A stretch of DNA of 64,000 nucleotides from Anas platyrhynchos. Lineage: Eukaryota; Chordata; Aves; Anseriformes; Anatidae. The notes below the pieces were generated by a model. That model was not told where the DNA came from. It saw nothing but the letters and a program-made list of their open reading frames with translations, and did no database searches. The stretch is from assembly GCF_047663525.1 (NCBI RefSeq), contig NC_092589.1, positions 64,298,001-64,362,000 on the forward strand. The letters run 5' to 3'. Positions 12,391 through 26,702 of the stretch are shown one piece after another (the stretch's first letter is position 1; each line of letters opens with the position of its first letter). The translations under genes and the position numbers were made by a program.

Positions 12391-15300
12391 TTCCTGAATG
12401 TCTTTATGTAGACAATTACTATTAATCATTAATATTGTAGCTTCCAGTTCAAAGATAGACTTATATGATACAGATGCCTATTTAAAAACAAGATAAATTT
12501 GAGGTAGGTTATTTGGTCAGATCAGTAACTATGATCCTAGTTAAAATTTCCAGCTTTTTGAGCTTTGCATACTGCTATTCAATCTCAGTTGGTCAAATAT
12601 TTTAGAAATTGCCATTGAACAGTTGCCTGCTGCTATACTGAGCTCTCCTTCTAAGGCAGACTGAGGATAGCAAAGCCTTGGAACTGCAGTTAAGTTGAAA
12701 GCACTGTCAAAATGTTCTAATGACACATTGTGGAGCTGTGTGCATATGCAAGCACATATGTGCACATGCATGCATTTTTCCTGTTTCCCAATACCTTGGC
12801 ATTTGGCTTAGGAAAGAGGGTAGAGAGCAGAGAAAGGAAAGGGGACAGGCAGGAGAGAGGGAGAGAATATTGAATGGGTATCTGTCAGTAAAAAATAACA
12901 GAAGAAATTTCTGCGAATAGCTTTGAAGAGAATGTCAGAGTTATCCGAATGATTAAAACAATCCAAACATTCTTGACTGGTGAAGTAAATCTATGCTAAA
13001 GTGACGGTTGTTTTTGCTCTACCCAGAGGAAAGGGCAGAAGTGTTTCGCATGGCAATTAGAGGTAAATATTTAAGCAGAATTCTGAAGCTTTGAACAGTT
13101 ATTCCAGTGAATGCAATTAGTCTACAAGTGAAATTATTTCCAGATTTGTTATAAGAACAATTAAGTCTTTGGTCTCCAAAATTAAATATAAGGGTTTTCT
13201 CAGAGTGCTTAAAATGCAAATATTTTCATACAAACAGGTAGAGATTTTTGTTTGTTTGTTTTTAACTTCAACTGAAAAAGTGTGCAGCTTTGATGACAAT
13301 ATTGTGTATGTAAATGATTGCTTCAGACATTTAAAGTTTCCAGGGAAACATGCTTCATATTCCAACATCGCACAAGCGAATGAAAATCTGTATCCAGTTA
13401 ATCTGGGTAAGGACAAAGACCATAAAGCTGAGTTAATTCAAAAAGGAAAATGAACAGCATCATCTGTCAGAGTGATGCAAGTGGTATTTGTTTCTATAGA
13501 GCAGTAAAAGGCTGAAAAAAAAATGTGCTAACTTGTATGGTAGTGCTGGATATATAAGCAAAACAACAGTAACAAGAAGAAGGCAGTTAAATTCTAATGG
13601 TACAACATTTCTCAGCAGAACCAAAGTTCATACCGTCATGTCTGTAATTCACACCATCGTGAGTCTATCTTGCCTTATTAGGTCTCAGGAGCACAAACAA
13701 GTTCAACAGAGCAAAAAACTCAGCCACTTTACGAGGCAGCTCCAGAGTACTTTCAGTATCATGATGCTTCTACAGTCTTTAAAATATAATGTAATGCAAG
13801 TATATATTTGTACCTGCAATACAAGTACACAATTCTCCCCTGGACATTCAATGAATTATGATGTTTTATCAAATCATACCAAATCTGTCATTTGATTCAA
13901 TTAATCCAATACCTAATAGAGAGAATTAATTTTATATTTTATATCTGGTTTTAATGTGTTTCTGGATTGTCAGTCCCACTCCCCTGTACCTTTTGCTTAG
14001 ATCCTCAGGATGAAGCAATCTTTTTTCTTTCCCATCACTTACGGGCAACATACCATAATTATTCAAAGAAATGGCTGTGCAAGTTGCCATGAACCACCAG
14101 GTACAAGGATACTGCATTATCTTCGTTCAAAACCCATGTTAGAGCTCTTTTTCTCTCGTTATGTTGTTTTAAAAAACTTGTTAAAAGCTGTTGGCAGGCT
14201 GAAATAATGGACTTGTAAGCTGTACATCTTTGTCTCTTTACTTCTTTTTCACAAGTTCTGTCTGTAGCCATCTCTTGCAGAAATAGATTACACAAACATT
14301 GGAAATACCTATGGCAGAGGCCATTTTCTTGTTCCATGATCAGAATTACATGACTGGATTCTTGTCTATTGTGTGGGCTTCTAAAATAACAATAATGTAA
14401 TTAATATTATTTATAGTTATTTAAAGTTGTGATAATAAATTAATGATTAGAGTAGTGATCATAAATATGCTCATTATATTTATATTCTGTGGACTGTACA
14501 TTAGTTTAGAAAAGACTCAGCACTTCAATATTCACTGTTTTCATAAGCAAAAGTATATCTCTATTTCCATTAAGGTGTGCCATTATAGATATATTTCCAA
14601 ATTGGGTTCTAATTTGGTTCATCTTTTTTTATGGGACTTTATACGATTCAGTTGAGAATATCAAATTGTTTGTATTTATTTTTCTATGATGATTCCTCCC
14701 AGTTACCTGCCTTCATCTCCCTAATATAGACTCAATCTTCAGAGTGCTTACTGTCATCAACAAATATTTAAGTAGAAAACACAGTGACATTGAGAAGCAG
14801 GATTAACAGACCTGTCCTCAAAGATACACAGGCAAATTTCCTTTAAATGTGCCTAAACACACTTCCCATTAAGCTTTAATGAGTATGTTTAAGTATTTTA
14901 TAAATATAAATATAAATATGTACATCCTTATGTATTTAGAAAGCTAAGTGTTTTCACCATCAGGTCATTAGATGTACCACAATACAAATCTTCTCATCCT
15001 CAACCTTAAATAATTTAGTCACATTTAACTAAATAACCACTTAGATCTTAACTACAGTATTTGATCTTAAGTATTTATTTTCTAGACTTGGGAACAAGGG
15101 TCAATCCTGTTTAGTGCCCAGAGCAATAGCTTCCTTGAATTATACATTGAAGCTAAAGTTATACTCTGAACTAAATTATAGATGTCTGATGGAAACAAAC
15201 TGCTGTATTTCATATCAAGGGATGGTACTAAAAATTAGAGAGATGCCTGATGCTCATATCTAATTCAGGAATGGCAAGTAATTCAAGTTTCTAAATGGAG

Positions 15301-15417
15301 CTAGTCAAAAAGTGACAGCACAAAGCAAAAATTCAAGACTGTGTGCCTATGTGTAGTACATAAAAATGGCAGTTTGTACAGTTTTAGCTAAAATGCACGT
15401 GCAGTACTGGACAATTT

Positions 15418-15446
15418 TATTTGTTTGTTTGTTTGTTTGTTTGTTT
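15418..15446. repeat. (TTTG)n short microsatellite
   Basis: About seven units of TTTG in the transporter intron. Similar short TTTG runs occur at 61757-61779 and 61869-61892. Confidence 0.9.
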
Positions 15447-17526
15447 TTAATGTATGTGCAACCACAAACTCACATAGCTGTAACTGGAGAACCAAAAAAT
15501 CTTAGAACTTGGTGAGAGCCATCTAAACTCAAATGTGCTTTTCCTTTGATAGACTGTCACCACCGTAGAATGCAGTTGTTATAAGATGTGTTTAGGGAAG
15601 AAGATTCTAACTAATGTCCATGCACTGGTTTCCTCTTTGGATCTTTTTTTTTTTTTTTTTTTGGTGGGGGGGAGGGAAAGGGGAGAAGGAAAGAAGGCAG
15701 AATAAGATTGTGGACACATGTTGCTACTTCATATAACCTTTTATATTCAACCTTTTATTCATATAACTTATTATATTCAAATTCAGCTCAGACTCTAGTG
15801 TAATTCTTTAGTTTTGTACATACGTTCAGATAGCTCAAAGACTGCATACTGTATATATATTCTCTGTATTCCCAAACCTACTTTTTTTCACAAAAGCTTT
15901 TTATCAACAATATGTTATACTTCAACAATGAAATTATATCTACCTCACAGAAGTCTCTTTAGATGACATATAACCATTGTACAGTGGACTGATTTTGAGT
16001 TAACTAACTGCCACTCAGATAAATTTTATTAGAGAATGCTCTGTATCAGCCTTCTTTTCCCTTGGTCAGCTGGAAACTGTTATGTTGGAAAATGTTATGA
16101 AGCCAGGACTCCTAAACATATAGAGGTGGCTAATCTAAAACTTTTCCTTGTTCGAGGAAGAAATACTTGGATTGTTCTTATGGGATTTAAGTTACTGTTT
16201 TGTAGGCCTTGCATTTTATGTTGTTCATCACATCTGGGCCATGAACAGATGGAGGGAGTGTTGAATGGATTTACATCAGCATATTCTACTGTAACTATTA
16301 TGGAAATGTTAGGGGTGGCAAGCCAGTTTTCCATAGCCCCTTTGTGTCAGATTTGCCATCAAGTAGGAACTGTGGTATAACATAACTACTCTACAAATTA
16401 TTCCCTGGACATACAGTCCCCAACATATGGAGCTTTGTTTCAGAAAGCACCATACTAGCTCTTAAAGCATCGCAGAAACATGGCTTACAGAAGTAATGAA
16501 TCAAAGTATTGCAAATCCTGCAGTCTTCTAGATGTCAAAAAGACATATTAAAAATCTTTACCAGTTAAAGCAGTCCTTAGATCATGCTTGCCTGTACCAC
16601 AGGCCCCAAATTTCCTTTCCTAATAGATGAGTAGCAAGAGAGTTAAAGGAGGTCTCCTGTCTCTCTTTCGCCCTTCCTCTGCCCCATTCATAAATGACTC
16701 TAATAGCCTTGGTAGTTTGGCTATAACTAATCTGCAATGATCTATAATTTATGACTTATGTTTTAAGTTAATTGACATATATTTTAGATGAAAGGGAGAC
16801 ATTCTAAAGTATAGTACTCAACATACGTTTGAAATTTAACATGCAAACTCAGCCTTAAGTGTGAATATCCTGATTTCACTGGGTATAAAACAGATGTATT
16901 TAAAAATGTTTGCTTTTAGTTGATACCTTTAATATCATTAGTTGATTTTTACCCAAGTTTTAGTGACATAACCAACATTACAAGCTTTTGGTAACAGTAG
17001 CCAGAAGCACTGTCAGGCTTAAAGAATTCTGAATTATTCTGTTCAAAACTTCAAATTATATATAAACACAAAAGATATTTATTTGACACCTGATATTTAG
17101 CAATGTCAAATGTCTATCATTTCCAACAACATTAGCTGAGGCTCTTCTTGGCTAGTATTTATGAAATCTATATGTTTCAGTGTCTGAATTTCAGAGCCAC
17201 AGTATTGCAGGTAATCATTCTTAGAAGTAGTAGCTAAGATAATACAATGCATAGTATACTTATCTTGGGTTTTATGTTCAGCTTGTTACAGTCTAGTCAA
17301 GAAAATCTTATGGAATTGACAAATGCATGTTTCTTGTAAGCAGAGACTAGTTGATTGTTCACATTTCACCTAAGTTTGAAAATATTTTTGTCTGCAAAAT
17401 CTACTAGTAGTGATCTTTTGGAACAGTTATGTTACAGGTGTGAGGCTATAATTCTCCTACATAAGGGAGCTGGTAAGAGTTAAAATTGTGTTCACATGGA
17501 AGGACAAATGACCTAGCAAGTAAGCA

Positions 17527-17576
17527 TAAAGCAGCATGTGTTAGCCTTGGCTAAAGCAGCATGTGTTAGCCTTGGC
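17527..17576. repeat. 25-bp perfect tandem duplication
   Basis: A 25-base unit containing 'gcagcatgtgttagccttgg' occurs twice, back to back (17527-17551 and 17552-17576), with no mismatch. This suggests a recent slippage or duplication event in the intron. Confidence 0.95.
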
Positions 17577-19070
17577 TAACAGCAGAACTCCCACCCGGCT
17601 CCTCACTCACCTCCTTTCTCCTCAGCTGGGCAGCAGAGAGAAAAGAGAGCAGGAGTGAGAAAGTTCATGTCTCAAGGTAAAATCAGGGAAATCACTCTCC
17701 AGATACCATTGTGGGCAAAACAGAGTCAACGTGGGGAAAATTAACTTTAATACGAATTAATATATAGATGTTTCATTCTTGCATCTTATACTCAGAAAAA
17801 AAAGACAAACATTAAAGAAACACTCTTCCTCCTCCTTTTCCATGCTCAGCTTAACTTGTTCACTCCAGACTCCTCTACAAACCCTCCTTCTTCCTCTCTA
17901 TGGCCTTTTCTGCCCTTTCTAAAATACACTTTCCAGAGATGCCTCACGTGCAGCCAATGGGCTCGGCTGTGCCCCACTGTGGGGCTGCTGGAGCTGGCTG
18001 TGTCCAGCACTGTCCTCCCAACAGAGGCCACATGCTACCTACACCCGGACACAGAAACCCAATACAAGTAGAAAAGCACATTGGTCTTGCTGGTGCATTC
18101 ATCTAACTGCTGCATGTCATTACAGACATGCTTTCCAGGCAACAATACAAGGTTTTAATTGGAATTTACTACTTGCTTTGGCATGCTGCCAAATTTAGCC
18201 TGCCAGCAGATGCCTTTGGCAGGGACATCACTATTTCTACTATTTTATATCTCAGTCAGCTTAAGTACAGTTACATGAATGAAATGAAAGCACATATCCA
18301 CCTGAGGACTTTAAACTTTGACAGTCTTCAAATGCCAACTACTAGCAATGATGTTGCTAGAGCTCAGCAGACAACCTGCCAAGTGTCAGAGGTGTGATTT
18401 ACATATACATTTACATACATTTGCAAAAAAAAGTTGTGTTGGTGTGTATTTCTCCCATGACATATGTAGAATAAATGGTATGTGTGAGTAGCACTTCAGA
18501 AACCTGAACACTGTCTCCCCCCAGACCTCTTTTTTTTTTCCTTTCATCATTAGGAAATCTTTAAGCCACCCAGCTGATAGCCTGTTCTGGGAGTCTTAAA
18601 AAAGCCTAAAAAAGCTTTTGCTTTCAGTGATAGGGAGATAAGAAGAAAAACACACATGGTACATAAATCTATTTTTTTATAAGGAAAAGCATACTCCATG
18701 TATCAACTATTTCTTCACAGCTCTTTGCAAGCACATCTTCAAACATTGAATCAAACGTAAGCTTACACATCTTTTCTTTAACAATCTATTATTTAGCTTT
18801 CTGCATCTATTGACTGTGATTTCGGCTCTTCCAGTTAAAATTGCCACTGTCAATTTTTTAAATATTTAAACAAGCATTCCTATGAAGCTATATGAAGATA
18901 TTTATTTGCACTCCTCGAAGCTGCATATAAATATCATTTTGCTGAAAACTTCACAGTTACAAGTTTTAGTGAAACTACCACTTATGGTCTTGACTCACAG
19001 CTTCTGGTATTGACTCATAGTTTCCTTGACTTCACTGTTTGTCTGCATTTGTTTCCTGTTATCTCACCCT

Positions 19071-19178
19071 TAGATTTTAAATTCTTTGGAGAAAAGACCA
19101 TCTTTATGCAGTCTGTTTGCACAGTGTCTTGCACAGTGGGATTCTGATCAAGGACTTCCAGGTGTTCCAATAATGAAA
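19071..19178 (+). repeat. Ancient amniote SINE/LINE 3' tail, second copy
   Basis: 'aaattctttggagaaaagac', 'catcttta', 'gtctgtttgcacagtgtctt', 'gcacagtgggattctgatca' and 'ccaataatgaa' match the old amniote retroposon tail 'aattctttggggcagggacc...gtttgtacagcgcctagcac...gtggggtcctg'. It has the same orientation and layout as 7805-7928. Confidence 0.55.
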
Positions 19179-19434
19179 AAATTTTCCAAAGTAAGTCCCA
19201 AAACATCTTCTATTTTATAGAGACTCTTCACAAAATAATAATTGTTTAAATGTGGCCTATGATAAATCAGTCTGGCATTTGATCCTATTTCCTATCCCCC
19301 TCCTCTCTCTTTTTAATAAATAGAATGGATTCTCCTTGCTGTTAAGGTCTATTGTAGGTACTGAATGCAAAATAAATCAGCAGACTAATGTGATAAAATT
19401 AACTTTAAAATATCCTGCCTTTAAAATATGCATT

Positions 19435-20396
19435 TGTAGTGGATTTGCATGGCAACGTTTTGGTACCAGGGGGCTTTGGGGGGGGCTTCTGCAAGAAGAA
19501 TCCAGAAGCTGCCCCTTGTTAAATAAGGCCCCCGCTGCTGGACAGAGCTGAGCCAATACATGATGTTGTCTGCTCCTCTGTAAGAGCATATTTAAGAAAG
19601 GGAATTAAAAAAAATGCTGGGGAACAGCAGCTGGGAGAGAGAGGGGAGTGAGAACCAGCCCTACAGACACCAAGGTCAGTGCGGAAGGAGGTGGAGGAGG
19701 ACTTTCTGCTCCAGGTACCAGAGCAGCAGTTCCCCTTCAGCCTGTGGAGAGGCCCCTGGTGGAGCAAGCCGTCCCCCTGCAGCCCATGGGTCCCACATGG
19801 AGCAGATCTCCACGCTGCAGCCCGTGGAGGAGCCCCCCGTGGAGCAGGTGGATGTGGCCTGGAGGAGGCTGTGGCCCATGGAGAGCCCCCGCAGGAGCAG
19901 GCCCCAGGCCAGAGCTGCAGCCTGTGGAAAGGAGCCCACGCAGGAGCAGGGGTCTGGGGGGAGCTGCTGCCCGTGGGGGACCCGTGCTGGAGCAGTTTGC
20001 TCCTGGGGGAAGAATGGACCCCGGGGTACGGAGCCATGTGGGAGCAGTTCCTGAAGAGCTGCTGCCTGTGGGCAGCCCCCACAGGTTCGGTTCAGGAAGG
20101 ACGGCATCCAGTGGGAGGGACCCCATGTGGAGCAGGGGCTGCGCTTTTTTTTTTTTTTTTTTTTTTTTTTTCTCCTTTGTTTCTCACGTCTCTAGCTTGT
20201 CAGTACTAGGCAATACATCTTACTATCTCCGTACTGTGAGTCTGTTTTGCCCAGCACGAAAATTGAGTGATCTCCCTGTCCTTATCTTAACCCTTGAGCC
20301 CTTCGCATCATATTTTCTCCGTCTTCCCTTTGAGGAGAAGGTGTGAGAGAGTGGCTGTGGTTGAGCTCAGCGGCCCACCCAAGTAAAACCACCACA
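19435..20396 (+). mobile_element. Solo LTR of an endogenous retrovirus-like element (about 962 bp)
   Basis: The element begins TGTAGTGG and ends CCACCACA, short inverted ends with the TG...CA termini expected of an LTR. It is flanked by a near-perfect 5-bp target duplication (GCATT at 19430-19434, GTATT at 20397-20401). A TATA-like 'catatttaagaaaggg' lies near 19587-19602. The middle (about 19680-20140) is GC-rich with imperfect tandem units built around 'cccgtggaggag' and 'ggagcagg'. A poly-T run lies at about 20144-20170. No gag, pol or env sequence adjoins it, so it is a solo LTR left by recombination. The wording resembles an LTR family I recall from several bird genomes, but I cannot name it. 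The long open frames on both strands here follow from composition. Confidence 0.75.
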
Positions 20397-23300
20397 GTAT
20401 TCCATCTTAAAAATGCAGATGGTCAAGCAAGAGAATGACAGAACCATGATATTATAGATAAATGAATATTAGTGTTATGAAAATTATGCCTTTTGAAATA
20501 GTAATTGTTACCAAACAAAATCAAGTAACTGTCAGCTGTTTGAAAACAATGATCACTTTATTCCACAGAAGAACCCAGCACACCAAGATTTGTTTCAGAA
20601 GGATCTGTCTCCCTCAGGCGAAGGGAATAGCTGAGGTACTTTCCCTCTACATTAAAATCAAATCAACCTACCATGCTTTTTGACCTTATCAATCCCTGAG
20701 TGTATTTTTTTACCATATGAAGGCAAACAGATGGCATAATATCTCCCTTTTTAATTCTTACGCACTTGTGCCTTTTACAGGCTCTAGCACATATCATTGC
20801 CCACCTATCACTGATGGAAAATATTTTTCTTAGAGATCTTCTTACTATCTGACTTCTCAAACCTATGAGATGTGCAACCTCAGAGAATTTATTTGCTTTA
20901 ATGAAGAGCATTTACACGTAACTCCTCCCTAGATAACGTTCCTCCTAAGACCGCAAGAATATTGTGATAGGTGGCAAAAGGTCAAATATTTTGCCAGATA
21001 TAAGTCCTTTCCTGTTTTAGATAAACTTATTTCATTTTGATTAGCAACTTTTCAGCAGATTGTTCATTTTTTTATATAAGGAAAGGGTGAGCTTTAGGGT
21101 TCATCAAAGTATAAAGGTTAAGACAATCTCAACATCTATAGTGTATGAGGATTTAATGCTAAAATTAAAGGACATCTGAATTACTATGATATTATTTTAA
21201 TGTACTAACAGAATCAGAAATAGTAATGCAATTGTAGTTGACATTCCAAATGGCAAAGTGTCTTCCACACAATCCATAGATGGGTAATCTACAGTTTACC
21301 TCAGCGTGTATAATTCCTGACAGCAGGAGATTCGCTGAAACTGTACAAGCTCAGTCTGAATGAACTAATGGAGCTATTTGAGAAAATAAAAAGCCTTAAA
21401 TACTGATTGCACACAGTACAAAAGATGATATATTGTACTCTAGTTTTAGCATTGTTAGCTGTATAAAACATTTTGCCCCTAAAGCTAAGTAAAAGATATT
21501 GACTTCCATTTGCATCTATTCTCCCTGTTCTCCCCACACACACCATGTTTCTTGGATGGAAATGTTTCTCTGTATTCTTGGCTGGTGGCACTAGTTTTGC
21601 CATATGTAAAATACTGTCTTCACTAAATAGCTAACCAAAAAAATAAATTAATTAATATTTACTTCTCAAAAATGTAAACGTGAGTCAAAGTGAGGAAACA
21701 TTCACTTCAGCTTATACACACATACTCTGCTATCTGTTTCATTTTCTCTCAGTCCATCTCTTGAATTGAGACAAATAACAGCACCAACAGATTATGTTTT
21801 GTAGGTCCCTAGAGCAAACATTTTAGGTTGCTTTATGATATCACTAGCAACAGTAGCTTCAGCTACTGTACATGGGTATTTCCATTCGTGATAGTTATTT
21901 TTCATTGCTTAGCTTTCCCCTCAAGAAATGTATTGATTCAGGCTAGTTCCTCCCTCATAAACAGACATATTTTTGTTGTTGTTTTCAGTTTTAAAAATAA
22001 TTCTAGCTTGATTATTTCAAAATAAACCCAGGTATTTCAGAAATAATGAATAGTCTCATGGAAGCTTAAAGAATTGAAGCTATGGGTACAAGAATTATAC
22101 GATGCAAGAGTTTTATCTTTCATACATATATAATGACTGTTAGTTCCCTCATTTAGCTGTTTGTATCATATTTAGGAGTTGACACTGAGGTCTATTCTAT
22201 CTCACCACATTTTAAAGCAGTTCTCTTGACTCTTTTTCTGCATCATGTCTTCAACTCCAAATGTCATACCCCAGCCACCTTCCCTTAAGGGACTTAAAAA
22301 TCTTCTGAGCTTTAATTGGGATCTGGAGTTTAAAATGAGTTCTCCACTTCTGTTCTTGTTGCTTTTGCTTGCCTGCTGACTTTTTTCACTTTTGCTGGGA
22401 AGCCAGCTGCTCTCAGTGCTTTTCCTTTTGTACTTTTCATTGTTGTCATCTCAAGTTAAAAATAAAATACCTGCACAAAACCGTAGGCTTCCCTCTGCTG
22501 CTTGGATTGGATTTCAGAGACTCTTTGCTATTTCCTAAATTGTGAGGAGCTGCCATTCCACCCCTGAAAGTTTTCTTTCCTAATCAGAATGGATAATTGT
22601 CTGCATAATTCATACTTTCCCTCTAGCCTTCTACTGATTCCTGTCTTACGCCTACAGCTACGTATTTCTCATATCCAGACATTTTTTTCCGCACAGCTTC
22701 TTGCCTATCATATTCTCTTACCCCTTGTTGCTACCTCATGTGGTTCACAACCTTATATTGCAATATTCCTCAGGTTGCCTAAAGACAACTTCTTCCCCCT
22801 GTTCCTGGCTCCCCTGGTGCAGTCATATTCCCAAGCTATCCAGTTCTTCTTTTGCTCTTTCCAGGCACCTCAAAGTCTCACGGCCTTCACAATGGAACCC
22901 ATCTTACTCTATAGATGATGTCGAAAGATAGACACCTCTGGTGGTGCTTCAAATATCCTAAAATAAGTTTTAAGGATCCTACACTGTTGGAATAAATAGC
23001 TCTTTGGTGATGCTTATTTCTATCCATCCTCTCCAGAGCTAGCAGATTAGTTGTATTGTTTTGCTGTATTTATGTAGGTGAAGTTAGGAATCCCATTTCT
23101 AATTAAACATGCAACAAAATAAGGTAGATTTGTCATGTATGTTTCTTTTGTTTGTTTGTTGTTGGGTTTTTTTTGTTTGTTTTTTGTTTTGTTTTCCTGT
23201 TACTGTGCGTATTCATTCATTGAATGTCTGTTTTAGACAGAAAAAGTTGGGTGAGGTAAATCAGATTCATAGATGTTAGGAAACGACCATTTCCTTTGGT

Positions 23301-26300
23301 AAAGACAGTAAAAAACAGCAGTCACATTAGTAACTTCAGTCAGGCACCGAGTTTTCACCTAAAATCCATGAATCTCACCTTGCAAATAAATTGGTATTTT
23401 GTCTAAATATTTGAATACAAGAAAAGAAATTTAGTTAGGGGAAAACAACAAAAATAAATTAACTTTTATACCGATTACTCAGAGGATGCCAGAAAAGTCA
23501 GTCACATTTCTGATTTTTAGTTTTTCTCTTTATTATAAGCTGTACAAATTAGAGGATTTTTTATTTAATCTACTCAAAATTCATCAAAATATGTACCTTT
23601 GTTGAATTTTAGGAATTATATGATCTTTCAAGCCATTACAGGATAGAGGAACCTCCACTATAGGAATTCATTTGCGGTATCAACTTTATCTGTATCTGCT
23701 CATGATGAAACTTCAGCAGTAAAATCCATTGCTGTTTTTTTTTTTATCCTAAAGACAGAAGCCTCAGGGTGCCACTGAAGTTAACTGAGGTTAAGAGAGG
23801 AAAAGCATCAGTGATTTGTTGTCTACATGCAGCCCAGTTGTAAGGCAGTATCTTTTCTCATGTATTCAAAAAGAATATGCTATGGTTCTCCATATCAGTT
23901 TACTGCTTCACAGACACCAAAAATAATAGTATACCACTATTTGCGTTTTTCACCCAACTATTAACTGCATTCTCTCCAGGCAGTGACAAATTTCCCCCTT
24001 ATGTGCTGAGCTCTGGGAGTCATCATAGCTTGTGTAAAAGTCCACCTAAAATTGGTGGTTGGGTCTGTGCAGAAGAAAAAACAGGATAATGTTAGCCAGG
24101 GGAGGATACAGTCACCTTTTACTCTGCGTGCAGTCACAGTAAATCCTATGCCACCTTTCAGAAGACATAAACTGCCTTCTTTTTTACCTCTCAGAGGTGC
24201 ATAAGATTTGTTCTCTGCATCCTTGCTTTTTAAAAGTAACAAGAAATGTTGCTTATCCCATACAGGCAGCATTCAAGAAAAACTAACAAGGCAAATGCTT
24301 TCTCAGAGCCTGAGTTTGAACTTTATATGCACTCTAACTCTTCTTCTCGTTATGTCAGTGCACACTCAAAGCTATCCGTCTCCCCACTGCTTTGCTTTGC
24401 TTCCAGTCTTCCACAATCCCCTCTCTGCTTGCCCTCAAGCTCTTTCAACCACATATTCAAGGAGCTCCACTCTCATGTTGCTGTAGTGGATGTTTGGAGT
24501 ACCTGCATTCCTTCAGATGGAAACCTGAGAGTCAGTGATGACTTATGATGGGAGAAATAGGTCAGCAGCCAGTGAGTCCACACTGCTCACCACTACTAAC
24601 TTTCAAAGTAGTTTGCCTTAGTTTTGACTACCTTAATTTTTTCATCTTTTTCCTCTCCTCTTGATAATACATAATAAAAGCCCTCATTCTTTTACCAAAG
24701 CCTGCTTTCTCCTTTGAGACCAAGGGAAATAATATATTTTCTTAAAAGGTAATTTGCTTGGGAGATTTACTTTGTGTGATTCAGTGCATTCTTGCAGACA
24801 GCTATGAATTTATGCAAAGTAACATTTTCCATCAAACCAGAATTAAGCATCAAGCATATTATTTCAGTTTTAGAACAAATATTTAAAGCAATAGCAAAGC
24901 CAATGGGATCAGCTGTCACACTCAATAGCATCAAATCTTTTATTTGTTGAGACGTTTATTTTCCTCTATTCCCTTTCCTAATCTTTAGGAGATTCTTAAG
25001 ACTAATCTGGCCACTAACAGGAGAACAAAATCAGTGGCTTTTCTGTCAGTCAAATAGACAAAAACATTGCAACTTCCTTACCTGCATATCTTATCACAGC
25101 ATCTCCTGAGCAGTCTATCTGTCTTAGCATCTGTTTATGGGACCTGAAGGATTGACAGACCAGCACTTCTGAAGTTTCTCTCAGTGTATAAGGTGATTGC
25201 AGGCATTAATCACAAAATAAACACCTTAGTCACTTTCCTCCCTGCAGCTAAAGCAGACTGGCATCAGCAGAGAGAAAGAATAAGAAAAATCAGGAAAAAC
25301 AAGATTGCTAGGGTCTAATTCAACCATCCCTGAAGATAAAAGACGACTTTTCACTGATATTAAAGGAGATGGATCAGCTGCTAAGGTCATACAAGCCATG
25401 GACAATATTTGAAGTTTTCCACAGAACAACTCATAGCATTTTTGAATTCTAACTCAGCCGAGCTATGAACAAATGACGAAGTGACAGGGAAAGCAGATGA
25501 ATTATTTTCCTGGTGACTGTAGACCCATGCCAGGAGTCTGGGTAAACAGCTAGAGAAACTGGAAATTCTTACTGGTGAGGAGAAATAGAATATAATTGAT
25601 ATTGCAAATACATTTATGTGACTGGAATTTTTAAATAATTAGATAAAACATGCTTACCAAAAAATGGTAAAAGAAGCAAGGGTGGCACTCTACTTTAGAG
25701 AGATGATTATCTGTGTTACAGCTATTGTCTAAAAAGACAAATTGTATTGTTCTTAGTGTCTTCGGTTTTAAAGGCCTGTGCTGGAGGTTGCTTGTAGTCT
25801 GTAGTAAAACATCGTTAAAGTTTCTAAAAATGATAGATGATAATAATCTAACACAAAAGGTATTGAACCTAACATAAGGTAATTCTATTTTGAGCCTCAT
25901 TACCTTGAATATAGATGAACAGATCAGTGGATCTAATTACATTCATTATAGGAAAACAGAGGGCAATAATATATATATACTCGGTACTTCAAAGGAGTGA
26001 ATTTTAAAAACCTGGAGAAAATTATGAGAGATAATTGATTAGAAAGAAAAAATACAGACAGTAAAATGTGAAAGTAATTTGAAAGTTGTTTAACAAGAAT
26101 TTATGAGATGTCCAGAAGTCACATCTCACAATTAGCACGCCTATGCGTTTAAACCCCTCCTACTTCAGTTGTGAAGTGAATGTATCAATTAAAATTTAAA
26201 ATATACACATATATAACAAAAGGGGGAAAAGAAAGGTGAGAATAATCATTGTAAATTATAAATTATGAAGTATAGAAAAGAGATTCAGTGACCCAAAGGT

Positions 26301-26702
26301 GCTAGGGGGGGAAAAAATGCATCCCCTAAGGAGCAGGTCAATAAGAAAATAATCCTTAGGAATTAAAAAAAATATATAGGAAATACTTAGGAAAAAAAAA
26401 AAAAGATAGGTTTAGTATAAAAATTTGAAACATAAATACTTGTAGTGGTATGAATTAAGTATTAATAGAAGTGTGAATCTTTACGTGACTGTGTATGTTT
26501 GTGTAAAAACACCAGAAGAAAGAGCAGAACTTTGTTCTTGTGTTGGTATGTGTTAACTGCATACTGCATCTTAACTTTAAGTGCAAAGTGATTTTAACCA
26601 AATGAAGAGAGAGAAAAACTGACCTATAAGTAAGTGTCAAGGGAATGAACAAGAAGACAGTAGGTATAAACCATATTAGACTATGTAAGTGCACACTCCA
26701 TT

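Noticed and set aside
14010..14337. Overlapping frames of 61-92 codons on both strands
   Set aside because: No family resemblance; both strands open, inside the transporter intron.
19519..20346. Several overlapping open frames of 129-232 codons on both strands
   Set aside because: They lie inside the solo LTR and come from GC-rich tandem units; no family resemblance, and frames on both strands are equally open.
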